A stretch of DNA of 44,218 nucleotides from an uncultured Pseudomonadota bacterium (GTDB lineage: Bacteria; Pseudomonadota; Gammaproteobacteria; Burkholderiales; Burkholderiaceae), in the NCBI GenBank assembly GCA_946480245.1, contig CAMLIZ010000018.1, positions 1 to 44,218 on the forward strand, read 5' to 3'. Under the pieces are notes generated by a model. It made no database searches. It was not told where the DNA came from and saw only the letters and a program-made list of their open reading frames with translations. The stretch's first letter is position 1. The number at the start of each line of letters is the position of its first letter. Shown here piece after piece: positions 1-7,241 of this stretch. Made by a program: the position numbers and the translations under genes.

Positions 1-80
1 AGGAAGGCCAGAGCGTGCCGGTGGGCGTGGGCCAGCCGACGCTGCGCATCGACGGGCTCACGGTGGGCGGCACCGCTTGA
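1..80 (+). CDS. C-terminal fragment of an unidentified protein
   Basis: The window opens inside a reading frame (codons starting at base 3) that ends at a TGA at 78-80. Only about 25 residues are visible, ending in LTVGGTA. No motif can be read and I do not recognise the protein. It could be the upstream neighbour of the aroG unit. A candidate -35 box of the next promoter overlaps its stop codon. Confidence 0.45.
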   Translation, partial: EGQSVPVGVGQPTLRIDGLTVGGTA

Positions 81-107
81 CCTGCTGGCGCAGCGCCGTG
101 CTACATT
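77..107 (+). promoter_or_regulatory. Candidate sigma-70 promoter for the aroG leader
   Basis: TTGACC at 77-82 and TACATT at 102-107 resemble -35 and -10 boxes, but the 19-base spacing is long. A start near 113-116 would place the leader peptide ATG (116) at or almost at the mRNA 5' end, which fits the lack of a Shine-Dalgarno sequence before it. Transcription from further upstream cannot be excluded. Confidence 0.35.
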
Positions 108-115
108 TCGCCCCC

Positions 116-193
116 ATGCGCCCCGCCGCCTATTTTTTTGGCTTCTGGTTTTTCTCGCACCGTCATCCGGCGGCAGGAGAGGCCAGCGCATAA
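116..193 (+). CDS. Aromatic-rich leader peptide of the aroG attenuator
   Basis: ATG at 116 opens a 25-codon frame ending in TAA at 191-193. Residues 6-13 read YFFGFWFF, so seven of eight consecutive codons encode Phe, Tyr or Trp (five Phe, one Tyr, one Trp). Such clustering just upstream of an intrinsic terminator and the first enzyme of aromatic amino acid synthesis is the classic signature of a leader peptide whose translation senses charged tRNA-Phe, as in pheA and trp attenuators. Bases 123-128 (CCGCCG), just before the aromatic run, can pair with 168-173, giving the '1:2' stem that a stalled ribosome would block. There is no clear ribosome binding site; the peptide may be translated leaderless. 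Confidence 0.8.
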   Translation: MRPAAYFFGFWFFSHRHPAAGEASA

Positions 194-255
194 GCACCAA
201 CAGCCAAGCGCTCCGAATCCTAAAAACCGCCGGGTCCCCCCCCGGCGGTTTTTTT
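167..255 (+). promoter_or_regulatory. Transcription attenuator with mutually exclusive stems
   Basis: CCGGCGG at 167-173 is the exact reverse complement of CCGCCGG at 227-233 (antiterminator, 7 bp). The same 227-233 arm is also the 5' arm of the terminator that pairs with 242-248. In addition 123-128 pairs with 168-173. The four segments therefore form the standard 1:2, 2:3 and 3:4 alternatives. Stalling on the Phe/Tyr/Trp codons at 131-154 would cover segment 1 and favour 2:3, allowing read-through into aroG. The pairing is read directly; the regulatory behaviour is inferred from known amino acid operon attenuators. Confidence 0.78.
222..255 (+). terminator. Intrinsic terminator in the aroG leader
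   Basis: The stem pairs A222-G234 with C241-T253: eight G-C pairs preceded by an A run that pairs with the T run, a six-base loop, and T249-T255 as the tail. It lies 34 bases before the aroG ATG, so it controls aroG rather than ending the gene before it. Confidence 0.85.
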
Positions 256-288
256 ATGCCCTTGGCCGCAACGCAGGAGATCAGCCGC

Positions 289-1410
289 ATGACCACCAAA
301 ACCCACCAGGCCGCCGACGGCTGGTACGCCCCCACCGACCGCACGAGCCAGACCGACGACGAGCGCATCAAGGACATCATGCCGCTGCCGCCGCCCGAGC
401 ACCTGATCCGCTTCTTCCCGATCCGCGGCACGGTGATGGAGCAGCTGGTGGTCGACACGCGCCAGCGCATCCGTCGCATCATGCACGGCAAGGACGACCG
501 GCTGCTGGTGATCATCGGCCCGTGCTCGATCCACGACCCGAACGCCGCGCTCGAGTACGCGCGCAAGCTGAAGGCCGAACGCGAGCGTTATGCCGACACG
601 CTGGAGATCGTGATGCGCGTGTACTTCGAAAAGCCGCGCACCACCGTCGGCTGGAAGGGCCTGATCAACGACCCCTACCTCGACGAGACCTACCGCATCG
701 ACGAAGGCCTGCGCATCGCGCGCCAGCTGCTGCTGGAGATCAACCGCATCGGCATGCCGGCGGGCAGCGAGTTCCTCGACGTGATCTCGCCGCAGTACAT
801 CGGCGACTTGATCAGCTGGGGCGCGATCGGCGCTCGCACCACCGAGAGCCAGGTGCACCGCGAGCTGGCCAGCGGCTTGTCGGCGCCGATCGGGTTCAAG
901 AATGGCACCGACGGCAACCTGAAGATTGCTTGCGATGCGATCCAGGCGGCCGCACGGCCACACCACTTCCTGTCGGTGCACAAGAACGGCCAGGTGGCGA
1001 TCGTGCAGACCAAGGGCAACAAGGACTGCCACGTGATCCTGCGTGGCGGCAAGGCACCCAACTACGACGCGCAGAGCGTGGCCGACGCCTGCGAGGCGCT
1101 GGACGCGGCCAAGCTGCCGTGCGAGCTGATGGTGGACTGCTCGCACGCCAACAGCAGCAAGCAGCACGAGAAGCAGGTGGAAGTGGCGCGCGACATCGCG
1201 CAGCAGGTGGCCGGCGGCAGTCGTCGCATCTTCGGCGTGATGGTGGAAAGCCACCTGAACCCAGGCGCGCAGAAGTTTTCGCCCGGCAAGGACAACGCCG
1301 CCAAGCTGGAGTACGGCAAGAGCATCACCGATGCTTGCATCGGCTGGCCCGATTCCTTGACCGTGCTGGAGGTGCTGAGCGAAGCGGTGAAGGCGCGCCG
1401 CGCACGATGA
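289..1410 (+). CDS. aroG: 3-deoxy-7-phosphoheptulonate (DAHP) synthase, class I
   Basis: This enzyme condenses phosphoenolpyruvate and erythrose 4-phosphate, the first step of the shikimate pathway. The 373-residue product has the class I (AroFGH) signatures: GPCSIHD (77-83, with the metal-binding Cys), KPRTTVGWKG (115-124), GARTTESQ (181-188), GFKNGTDG (202-209), then DCSHANSSK and VESHLNPG near the C terminus. Its length matches the ~350-residue family. The ATG at 289 has AGGAGA eight bases upstream; an in-frame ATG at 256 lies in the terminator T run and is rejected. Expression is probably set by the attenuator in front of it. Which amino acid inhibits the enzyme cannot be read with certainty; the leader suggests mainly phenylalanine. 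Confidence 0.96.
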   Translation: MTTKTHQAADGWYAPTDRTSQTDDERIKDIMPLPPPEHLIRFFPIRGTVMEQLVVDTRQRIRRIMHGKDDRLLVIIGPCSIHDPNAALEYARKLKAERERYADTLEIVMRVYFEKPRTTVGWKGLINDPYLDETYRIDEGLRIARQLLLEINRIGMPAGSEFLDVISPQYIGDLISWGAIGARTTESQVHRELASGLSAPIGFKNGTDGNLKIACDAIQAAARPHHFLSVHKNGQVAIVQTKGNKDCHVILRGGKAPNYDAQSVADACEALDAAKLPCELMVDCSHANSSKQHEKQVEVARDIAQQVAGGSRRIFGVMVESHLNPGAQKFSPGKDNAAKLEYGKSITDACIGWPDSLTVLEVLSEAVKARRAR

Positions 1411-1554
1411 GGCAGGCATGCTTGTGAGACGCGGCAAACGCAGGTAACGCGAAGCGCGCCTCTGGTGACCGGGGCAACGTGGCGCAAAGATGCTGGCGCC
1501 GCGCGCTCACCCTCGCTGAAATGGCCGCTCTTTCAACCATCAGTGAGGAATCGC

Positions 1555-1872
1555 ATGCCCAGCATCCACAAGCTCACCATCGCGGCAGCACTGTCCGCCG
1601 CGGCCCTGGCCGCGAGCGCGCAAAGCAGCGCGGCCGCACCTCAGGCCGACTCGTCCACCGACACGCGCAGTGCCGCGCCCTCGGGTAGCGACGTCGTGAA
1701 GGCCGCCTACAAGCGCGCCGATGCCAATGCCGACGGCAAGCTCACGCGCGAAGAAGCGACCAGCCTGCCGGCCGTGGCACAGAAGTTCGACCGGCTCGAC
1801 ACGAACCACGACGGCGTCCTGGACACGACCGAGTTCGAGACCGGCGTCACCGCCGGCCAGCCGGCCAAGTAA
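1555..1872 (+). CDS. Exported EF-hand calcium-binding protein
   Basis: A 105-residue protein beginning with a signal peptide (hydrophobic Ala-rich stretch about 8-21, likely cut near ASAQS). After a low-complexity Ser/Ala linker come two canonical 12-residue EF-hand loops: D56-E67 (DANADGKLTREE) and D82-E93 (DTNHDGVLDTTE), with Asp at positions 1 and 5, Asn at 3 and Gly at 6. It probably binds two calcium ions in the periplasm. The start at 1555 follows GAGGAA; a longer frame opening at 1465 would bury the signal peptide. It ends convergently with the adenosyltransferase gene. The specific role is unknown. Confidence 0.85.
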   Translation: MPSIHKLTIAAALSAAALAASAQSSAAAPQADSSTDTRSAAPSGSDVVKAAYKRADANADGKLTREEATSLPAVAQKFDRLDTNHDGVLDTTEFETGVTAGQPAK

Positions 1873-1898
1873 GACCCAGCGAGAGCCGGGACCGCACG

Positions 1899-1934
1899 GG
1901 CCGCAGCGGCAATGCCGACCGCGGCCGTCTTGTT
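1899..1934. terminator. Possible bidirectional terminator between convergent genes
   Basis: GGCCGC (1899-1904) pairs with GCGGCC (1921-1926), enclosing a second stem CGGC/GCCG, followed by GTCTTGTT on the plus strand. It sits between the EF-hand and adenosyltransferase stop codons. The T tract is weak. Confidence 0.35.
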
Positions 1935-1944
1935 GCGGCGAGAT

Positions 1945-2523
1945 TCACTCGTCGTTCATGCGCTCCAGGCGTTCGCTGCGCCAATAAACATCGTCCCCAC
2001 CGAGGCCGTCCAGGTTGGCACGGTTGAGCACGCGCGCCAGCACGAACAGCAGGTCCGACAGGCGATTGAGGTATTGCCGCGGCGCGTCGTTCACGCTCTC
2101 ATGCTCGGCCAGCGCCACCACCGCGCGCTCGGCACGCCGCGCCACCGCACGCGAAACATGGGCGAGCGCCGCGCTGCGCGTGCCCGCGGGCAAGATGAAC
2201 TCCTTCAAGCGCGGCAGCTGGGCGTTGTAATGACCCAGCGCGTCATCGAGCCGCACCAGCGCTTCGGCCTTCAACAGGCTGTAGCCGGGGATCGACAGCT
2301 CGCCGCCCAGGTTGAACAGCTCGTGCTGCACCACCACCAACAAGTCGCGCACGTCGTCCGGCAAGGGCTCGCACAGCAGCACGCCGAGCTGCGAGTTCAA
2401 TTCATCCACGTCCCCCAGCGCGGCGATGCGCTGATGGTTCTTGCGCACGCGGCTGCCGTCACCGAGCCCGGTGCTGCCGTCGTCGCCCGTGCGCGTGGCG
2501 ATCTGAGAAAGTCGATGGCCCAT
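1945..2523 (-). CDS. pduO: PduO-type ATP:cob(I)alamin adenosyltransferase
   Basis: Transfers adenosyl from ATP to cob(I)alamin to make adenosylcobalamin. The 192-residue product starts MGHRLSQIATRTGDDGST and carries the PduO-type N-terminal ATP-binding segment (TRTGDDGSTGLGDG, then RVRKNHQRIAALGDVDELNS), followed by the helical bundle and a late NRLSDLLFVLARVLN motif. Size matches the family (180-200). The ATG at 2523 is preferred because this is where conserved sequence begins; the frame stays open to 2736 but that part is unlike the family. It lies 32 bases downstream of a small membrane protein gene. No cobalamin riboswitch is visible upstream. Confidence 0.93.
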   Translation of the reverse strand: MGHRLSQIATRTGDDGSTGLGDGSRVRKNHQRIAALGDVDELNSQLGVLLCEPLPDDVRDLLVVVQHELFNLGGELSIPGYSLLKAEALVRLDDALGHYNAQLPRLKEFILPAGTRSAALAHVSRAVARRAERAVVALAEHESVNDAPRQYLNRLSDLLFVLARVLNRANLDGLGGDDVYWRSERLERMNDE

Positions 2524-2555
2524 CGCGCGATCGTACCGCCGCGCGATACCCCCGC

Positions 2556-2693
2556 TCAGTGATGGCGGATGCGGTGCAGCACCGGATCCAGGCGTTCGTG
2601 CAGCCAGGCGGCCCACACGTCGAATCGCACGACGCCGGCTGCCAGCAGCAGCAACGCCAACAGCAGCAGCATCCAGCCCAGGGTTTCGCTCAT
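2556..2693 (-). CDS. Small single-pass membrane protein, 45 residues
   Basis: The product begins MSETLGWMLLLLALLLL: one hydrophobic helix at about 6-21, then a basic/aromatic tail ending in HRIRHH. The ATG at 2693 has a strong TGGAGG seven bases upstream, which argues for a real gene. It is followed after 32 bases by the adenosyltransferase gene, probably one transcript. I do not recognise the family. The start diverges from the flavoenzyme gene at 2826. Confidence 0.6.
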   Translation of the reverse strand: MSETLGWMLLLLALLLLAAGVVRFDVWAAWLHERLDPVLHRIRHH

Positions 2694-2825
2694 CGCAGCC
2701 TCCAGTGCTTGCGTCACGGCATGGGCATATTGACACTGCGCGTGTGCAGGCACAAGCGGCAAGGATCGTCGATACCCTGGCGGGCCGTGCTGCCTAGAAT
2801 CGCCTACGCCGCCTGGAGGATCGCG

Positions 2826-4247
2826 ATGAACGCGCCGCTGCCCGCTACCCACCTGCCACACGTCGCGCCCCGGCCGATGCCCGCTGCCATGCTGGACGCA
2901 CTGCGCGCGCGCTTCGGCGACCGCTGCTCCACGGCACTCGCGGTGCGCGAGCAGCATGGGCGCGACGAGTCGCCATTCGATGTACGCCCGCCCGACGCGG
3001 TCGTGTTCTGCGAGAGCACCGAGGAGGTGGCCGCGGTGGTCGCGCTCGCGCAGTCGCATGCGGTGCCCGTGATTCCTTACGGCGCCGGCTCGTCGCTCGA
3101 GGGCCACCTGCTGGCCGTGCAAGGCGGCGTGAGCATCGACCTGATGCGCATGAACCGCGTGTTGCGCGTGAACCCCGAGGACCTCACCGCCACGGTTCAA
3201 GCCGGCGTGACGCGCATGCAACTGAACGACGAGATCCGCCACACGGGGTTGTTTTTCCCGATCGATCCGGGCGCCGACGCGTCGATTGGCGGCATGGCCG
3301 CCACGCGCGCCAGCGGCACGAACGCCGTGCGCTACGGCACGATGCGCGAGAACGTGCTCGGCCTCACGGTGGTCACCGCGGCGGGCGAGGTGGTGCACAC
3401 CGGCACGCGCGCCCGCAAGTCGAGCGCGGGCTACGACCTCACGCGCCTGTTCGTCGGCAGCGAGGGCACGTTGGGCGTGATGACCGAGGTGACGGTGCGC
3501 CTGTACCCGCTGCCCGAAGCGATCTCGGCCGCGATCTGCCATTTCCCCAGTGTGGACGCGGCGGTGAACGCCACGATCCAGGTGATCCAGATGGGCGTGC
3601 CCATCGCTCGCTGCGAGCTGCTGGATGTCAACGCGGTGCGTGCCGTGAACCGGCACGACAAGCTCGGCTTGCGCGAGGCACCGATGCTGCTGATGGAGTT
3701 CCACGGCACGGACGCTGGCGTGAAGGAGCAGGCCGAGACGGTGCAGGAGATCGCGCGCGAACACGGTGGCGAGAACTTCCAGTGGGCCACGACGCCCGAG
3801 GAGCGCACGCGCCTGTGGACGGCACGCCACCATGCGTACTTGTCCGCACTGCAAATGAAGCCCGGTTGCCGTTGCGTCACCACCGACACCTGTGTGCCGA
3901 TCTCACGCCTGGCCGACTGTGTGGGGGAAACCGTGGCGCAGGCCGATGCAAGCGGGCTGCCGTATTTCATCGTCGGCCATGTCGGCGACGGCAACTTCCA
4001 CGTCGGCTACCTGCTGGACCCGGCGATTCCCGCCGAGCGCGACACCGCCGAACGCCTCAGCCACCAACTGGTGCAACGCGCGCTGCGCATGGAAGGCACC
4101 TGCACCGGCGAGCACGGCATCGGCCTGCACAAGATGGACTTCCTCGTCGACGAGGCTGGCACTGGCGCGGTCGCGCTGATGCGCGCGCTGAAGCAGGCGC
4201 TCGATCCGGCGAACATCATGAACCCCGGCAAGATCTTCGCAGCCTGA
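2826..4247 (+). CDS. FAD-binding D-lactate dehydrogenase-like oxidase (LDHD/GlcD family)
   Basis: A 473-residue flavoenzyme of the vanillyl-alcohol-oxidase/PCMH fold that oxidises a 2-hydroxy acid (D-lactate or a relative) to the 2-oxo acid. The N-terminal FAD domain has VIPYGAGSSLEGHLL, PGADASIGGMAATRASGTNAVRYG and VGSEGTLGV. The C-terminal FAD_oxidase_C part has GHVGDGNFHV and CTGEHGIGLHKM and ends IMNPGKIF. No Fe-S domain is present, so it resembles the stand-alone LDHD type rather than the larger fused Dld. The start at 2826 follows CTGGAGGA; upstream frame is non-coding. The substrate is not determinable by eye and glycolate oxidase GlcD is the main alternative. Confidence 0.9.
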   Translation: MNAPLPATHLPHVAPRPMPAAMLDALRARFGDRCSTALAVREQHGRDESPFDVRPPDAVVFCESTEEVAAVVALAQSHAVPVIPYGAGSSLEGHLLAVQGGVSIDLMRMNRVLRVNPEDLTATVQAGVTRMQLNDEIRHTGLFFPIDPGADASIGGMAATRASGTNAVRYGTMRENVLGLTVVTAAGEVVHTGTRARKSSAGYDLTRLFVGSEGTLGVMTEVTVRLYPLPEAISAAICHFPSVDAAVNATIQVIQMGVPIARCELLDVNAVRAVNRHDKLGLREAPMLLMEFHGTDAGVKEQAETVQEIAREHGGENFQWATTPEERTRLWTARHHAYLSALQMKPGCRCVTTDTCVPISRLADCVGETVAQADASGLPYFIVGHVGDGNFHVGYLLDPAIPAERDTAERLSHQLVQRALRMEGTCTGEHGIGLHKMDFLVDEAGTGAVALMRALKQALDPANIMNPGKIFAA

Positions 4248-4292
4248 CCGGCCCGCTTGAAAGGCGACTGTCAGGCCGCCCGCGCACCGAGG

Positions 4293-5945
4293 TCACTCAT
4301 GCGGTGGCTGCACGCTCCAGCGGCGTGTGATCTCGCCTTGCGAGTTCACGCTCTCCAGGTGCACACCAAAGCCCCACAGGCGGGCCACGTGCTTGAGCAC
4401 CTCCTGCGCGCCGTCGTTCAGCGGCCGGTCGTTGTGCTGCGCATGGCGTAGCGTCAGCGATCGATCGCCGCGCAGGTTCACGTTCCATACCTGGATGTTG
4501 GGTTCGCGCGAACCCAGGTCGTACTGGCGCGCCAGCGACTCGCGCAGATGGCGGTAGCCCGCCTCGTCGTGGATGGCCGCGACCTCGAGTTCACTCTCCT
4601 TCTCGTCGTCGAGGATCGCGAACAGGCGGAACTCGCGCATCAGCTTGGGCGACAGGAACTGGCCGATGAAGCTCTCGTCCTTGAAGTTGCGCATCGCATG
4701 GTCCAGCGTCGGCATCCAGTCGCTGCCGGCGATGTCGGGGAACCACAGCTTGTCCTCGTCGGTCGGGTTCTCGCAGATGCGCTTGAGGTCGGTGTACATC
4801 GCGAAGCCCAGCGCATACGGGTTGATGCCGTTGTAGGCCGGGTGGCCCACCGGGGGCTGGTAGATGACGTTGGTGTGCGATTTCATCCACTCGATCATCA
4901 CGCCGTCGGTGAGGTAGCCGTCGTCGTACATCTGATTGAGCAGGCGGTGATGCCAGAACGTGGCCCAGCCTTCGTTCATCACCTGCGTCTGGCGCTGCGG
5001 ATAGAAGTACTGCGCGATCTTGCGCACGATGCGCACGATCTCGCGCTGCCAGGGCTCCAGCAGCGGCGCGTTCTTCTCGATGAAGTACAGCAGGTTCTCC
5101 TGCGGCTCGCTGGGGAAGCGTCGTTCGTTGGCAGCCTCTTCGGCCTTGTCGGCGCGCTTGGGCAGCGTGCGCCACAGGTCGTTGATCTGCTGCTGCGCGT
5201 AGGCCTCGCGGTCTTCGCGCCGCGCCTGCTCCTGGGCCAGGCTCAGCTTCTGGGGGCGGCGGTAGCGGTCGACCCCGTGGTTCTGCAACGCATGGCAGCT
5301 GTCCACCACCTCTTCCACCGCCTCGATGCCGTGGCGCTCCTCGCAGTCGGCGATGTAGTTCTTGGCGTAGACGAGGTAGTCGATGATCGACGACGCATCG
5401 GTCCACATGCGGAACAGGTAGTTGCCCTTGAAGAAGCTGTTGTGCCCGTAGGCCGCATGCGCGATCACCAGCGCCTGCATCGCCATCGAGTTCTCTTCCA
5501 TCAGGTAGCTGATGCACGGATCGGAGTTGATGACGATCTCGTAGGCCAGCCCCATGTGGCCGCGGCGATAGTTCTTTTCGGTGGAGATGAACTCCTTGCC
5601 GAAGCTCCAGTGCCGGTAGTTCACCGGCATGCCCACCGACGCGTAGGCATCCATCATCTGCTCGGCGGTGATGATCTCGAGCTGGTTCGCATAGGTGTCC
5701 AGACCGAAGCGCTGCGCCGTGTGCTTGATGACCTCGTGGTACTCGTGCAGCAGTTCGAAGGTCCAGTCGCTCGGGCCCGCCAGCGGCGCGAGCGGCCGCT
5801 CCTTGAGCGGGATCATCTTGCGCAGCGGTGGCTTCGGCCGGCGACCCAGATAGTCGTCCGGGCGCGGCGCGCCCGCGCTGTGGCGGCGGTTCTCGTGCTT
5901 GCCCATGGCCAGCCCCTCCGATGGCAAGGGTGCGCTCATCGTCAT
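4293..5945 (-). CDS. SpoVR family protein
   Basis: A 550-residue protein of the SpoVR/YcgB family, with conserved stretches SDWTFELLHEYHEVIKHTAQRFGL, MPVNYRHWSFGKEF, INSDPCISYLMEENSM, AYGHNSFFKGNYLFR and MNEGWATFWHHRLLNQMYDDG split along its length. The biochemical role is unsettled; in Bacillus a homologue affects spore cortex, but this organism is not a spore former. The ATG at 5945 overlaps the TGA of the DUF444 gene (ATGA) and follows a strong AGGAGG, so translation is coupled. It is the last gene of the prkA-DUF444-spoVR operon and ends convergently with the flavoenzyme gene. Confidence 0.94.
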   Translation of the reverse strand: MTMSAPLPSEGLAMGKHENRRHSAGAPRPDDYLGRRPKPPLRKMIPLKERPLAPLAGPSDWTFELLHEYHEVIKHTAQRFGLDTYANQLEIITAEQMMDAYASVGMPVNYRHWSFGKEFISTEKNYRRGHMGLAYEIVINSDPCISYLMEENSMAMQALVIAHAAYGHNSFFKGNYLFRMWTDASSIIDYLVYAKNYIADCEERHGIEAVEEVVDSCHALQNHGVDRYRRPQKLSLAQEQARREDREAYAQQQINDLWRTLPKRADKAEEAANERRFPSEPQENLLYFIEKNAPLLEPWQREIVRIVRKIAQYFYPQRQTQVMNEGWATFWHHRLLNQMYDDGYLTDGVMIEWMKSHTNVIYQPPVGHPAYNGINPYALGFAMYTDLKRICENPTDEDKLWFPDIAGSDWMPTLDHAMRNFKDESFIGQFLSPKLMREFRLFAILDDEKESELEVAAIHDEAGYRHLRESLARQYDLGSREPNIQVWNVNLRGDRSLTLRHAQHNDRPLNDGAQEVLKHVARLWGFGVHLESVNSQGEITRRWSVQPPHE

Positions 5946-7228
5946 GCGGGCACCCCCTCCTTTTTGAACAGTTCGCGGAACACCGGGTAGATCTGCGAGG
6001 CCTCGGTGACCTTGCGCATTGCAAAGTGCTTGGCCTCGCCAACGAGCTGGGAGTACTCCTCCCACAGGTTCTGCTCTTCCTCGGCCACTTGCACGTAGGC
6101 GTAGTAGCGGCACAGCGGCAACAACTTGTCGGCCAGCAACTCGCGGCAGCGGCCGCTGTCATGGTGCCAGTTGTCGCCGTCGCTGGCCTGCGCGCCGTAG
6201 ATGTTCCACTCGCTGCTCGGGTAGCGTGCGCGGATGATCTCTTCCATCAGCACCAGCGCGCTCGACACCACGGTGCCACCGGTCTCGGTGGCGTGGAAGA
6301 AGTTCTGCTCGTCCACCTCCTGCGCCTGGGTGTGGTGGCGAATGAAGACGATGTCGATCTTGTCGTAATGTCGCGTGAGGAACAGGTACAGCAGGATGAA
6401 AAAGCGCTTGGCCAGGTCCTTGCGCGATTCGTCCATCGAGCCGGACACGTCCATCAGGCAGAACATCACGGCCTTGCTGGTGGGCACCGGCACGCGCACC
6501 CGGCTGCGGTAACGCAGGTCGATCGGGTCCAGGTACGGAATGCGGCCCACGCGCTCGCGCAACACGAGGATGCGCGCCTGCGTCTCTGCGATCGCCTGCA
6601 TCTGCTCCGCGTCACCTTCGCGCTGGTCCTTCAGCAGTTCTTCAAGGTGCGCTTCCAGCTGGCGCAACTCCTGGCGTGCGTTGGAGCCGATTGCGATGCG
6701 GCGTCCGATGGCGCCCCGCATCGAACGCACGACGTGCAGGTTGTTGGGGGTACCGTCGCTGGTAAAGCCGGCGCGGTGGCTCTTCCACTCGGGTGTCTCG
6801 GCGAGTTGCGTGCGCGCCAGGTTGGGCAAGGCCAGGTCGTCGAAGAAGACCTGCATGAACTCTTCCTTCGACAGGTGGAAGACGAAATCGTCCTCCCCCT
6901 CGCCCTGGTTGCTCGCTTGCCCGCGCCCGGAGCCGCCTCCGCCACCGCCCTTGGGTCGCTCGATGCGGTCACCCTTCACGTACTCCTGGTTGCCCGGATG
7001 CACGATCTCGCGCGCACCGCCCTGGCCGTGGCCGAACACGGGCTCGCTGATGTCGCGCTTGGGGATCTGGATGTCCTCGCCACGCTCCATGTCGCGGATG
7101 CCGCGCCCGTCGACGGCACGCCGTACCGCCTCGCGGATCTGCTCCTTGTAGCGGCGCAGAAAGCGCTCGCGGTTGCCGATCGACTTGTTCTTGCCCGCGA
7201 GCCGCCGATCGATGATCTGCTGGAGCAT
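5942..7228 (-). CDS. DUF444/YeaH family protein with a von Willebrand A-like domain
   Basis: A 428-residue UPF0229 (YeaH) homologue. The N-terminal half has a conserved RRYKEQIREAVRRAV segment and a Gly-rich linker (residues 94-99). The C-terminal half is vWA-like with a MIDAS motif DVSGSMDES at 260-268 and a TGGT element further on, suggesting metal-dependent protein binding. In many proteobacteria it travels with PrkA and SpoVR and is thought to work with the kinase; the target is unknown. It starts 13 bases after the prkA stop and its stop overlaps the SpoVR start. Confidence 0.94.
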   Translation of the reverse strand: MLQQIIDRRLAGKNKSIGNRERFLRRYKEQIREAVRRAVDGRGIRDMERGEDIQIPKRDISEPVFGHGQGGAREIVHPGNQEYVKGDRIERPKGGGGGGSGRGQASNQGEGEDDFVFHLSKEEFMQVFFDDLALPNLARTQLAETPEWKSHRAGFTSDGTPNNLHVVRSMRGAIGRRIAIGSNARQELRQLEAHLEELLKDQREGDAEQMQAIAETQARILVLRERVGRIPYLDPIDLRYRSRVRVPVPTSKAVMFCLMDVSGSMDESRKDLAKRFFILLYLFLTRHYDKIDIVFIRHHTQAQEVDEQNFFHATETGGTVVSSALVLMEEIIRARYPSSEWNIYGAQASDGDNWHHDSGRCRELLADKLLPLCRYYAYVQVAEEEQNLWEEYSQLVGEAKHFAMRKVTEASQIYPVFRELFKKEGVPA

Positions 7229-7241
7229 GCGTGCCCTTTCC

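Noticed and set aside
256..288. Upstream ATG for aroG at 256
   Set aside because: It lies in the terminator T run and lacks a ribosome site; ATG at 289 follows AGGAGA.
138..1427. Long frames on both strands overlapping aroG
   Set aside because: Arg/Pro/His-rich translations typical of wrong-frame reading in high-GC DNA; aroG explains the region fully.
2010..2030. TGGCACG near 2015 as a sigma-54 site
   Set aside because: It is inside pduO and lacks TTGC at the required distance.
2694..2825. Cobalamin riboswitch upstream of the adenosyltransferase unit
   Set aside because: Only about 130 bases are available and no B12-box-like sequence was seen.
4548..5990. 480-residue plus-strand frame opposite spoVR
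   Set aside because: Mirror of the coding strand with Val/His/Arg-rich composition and no family motif.
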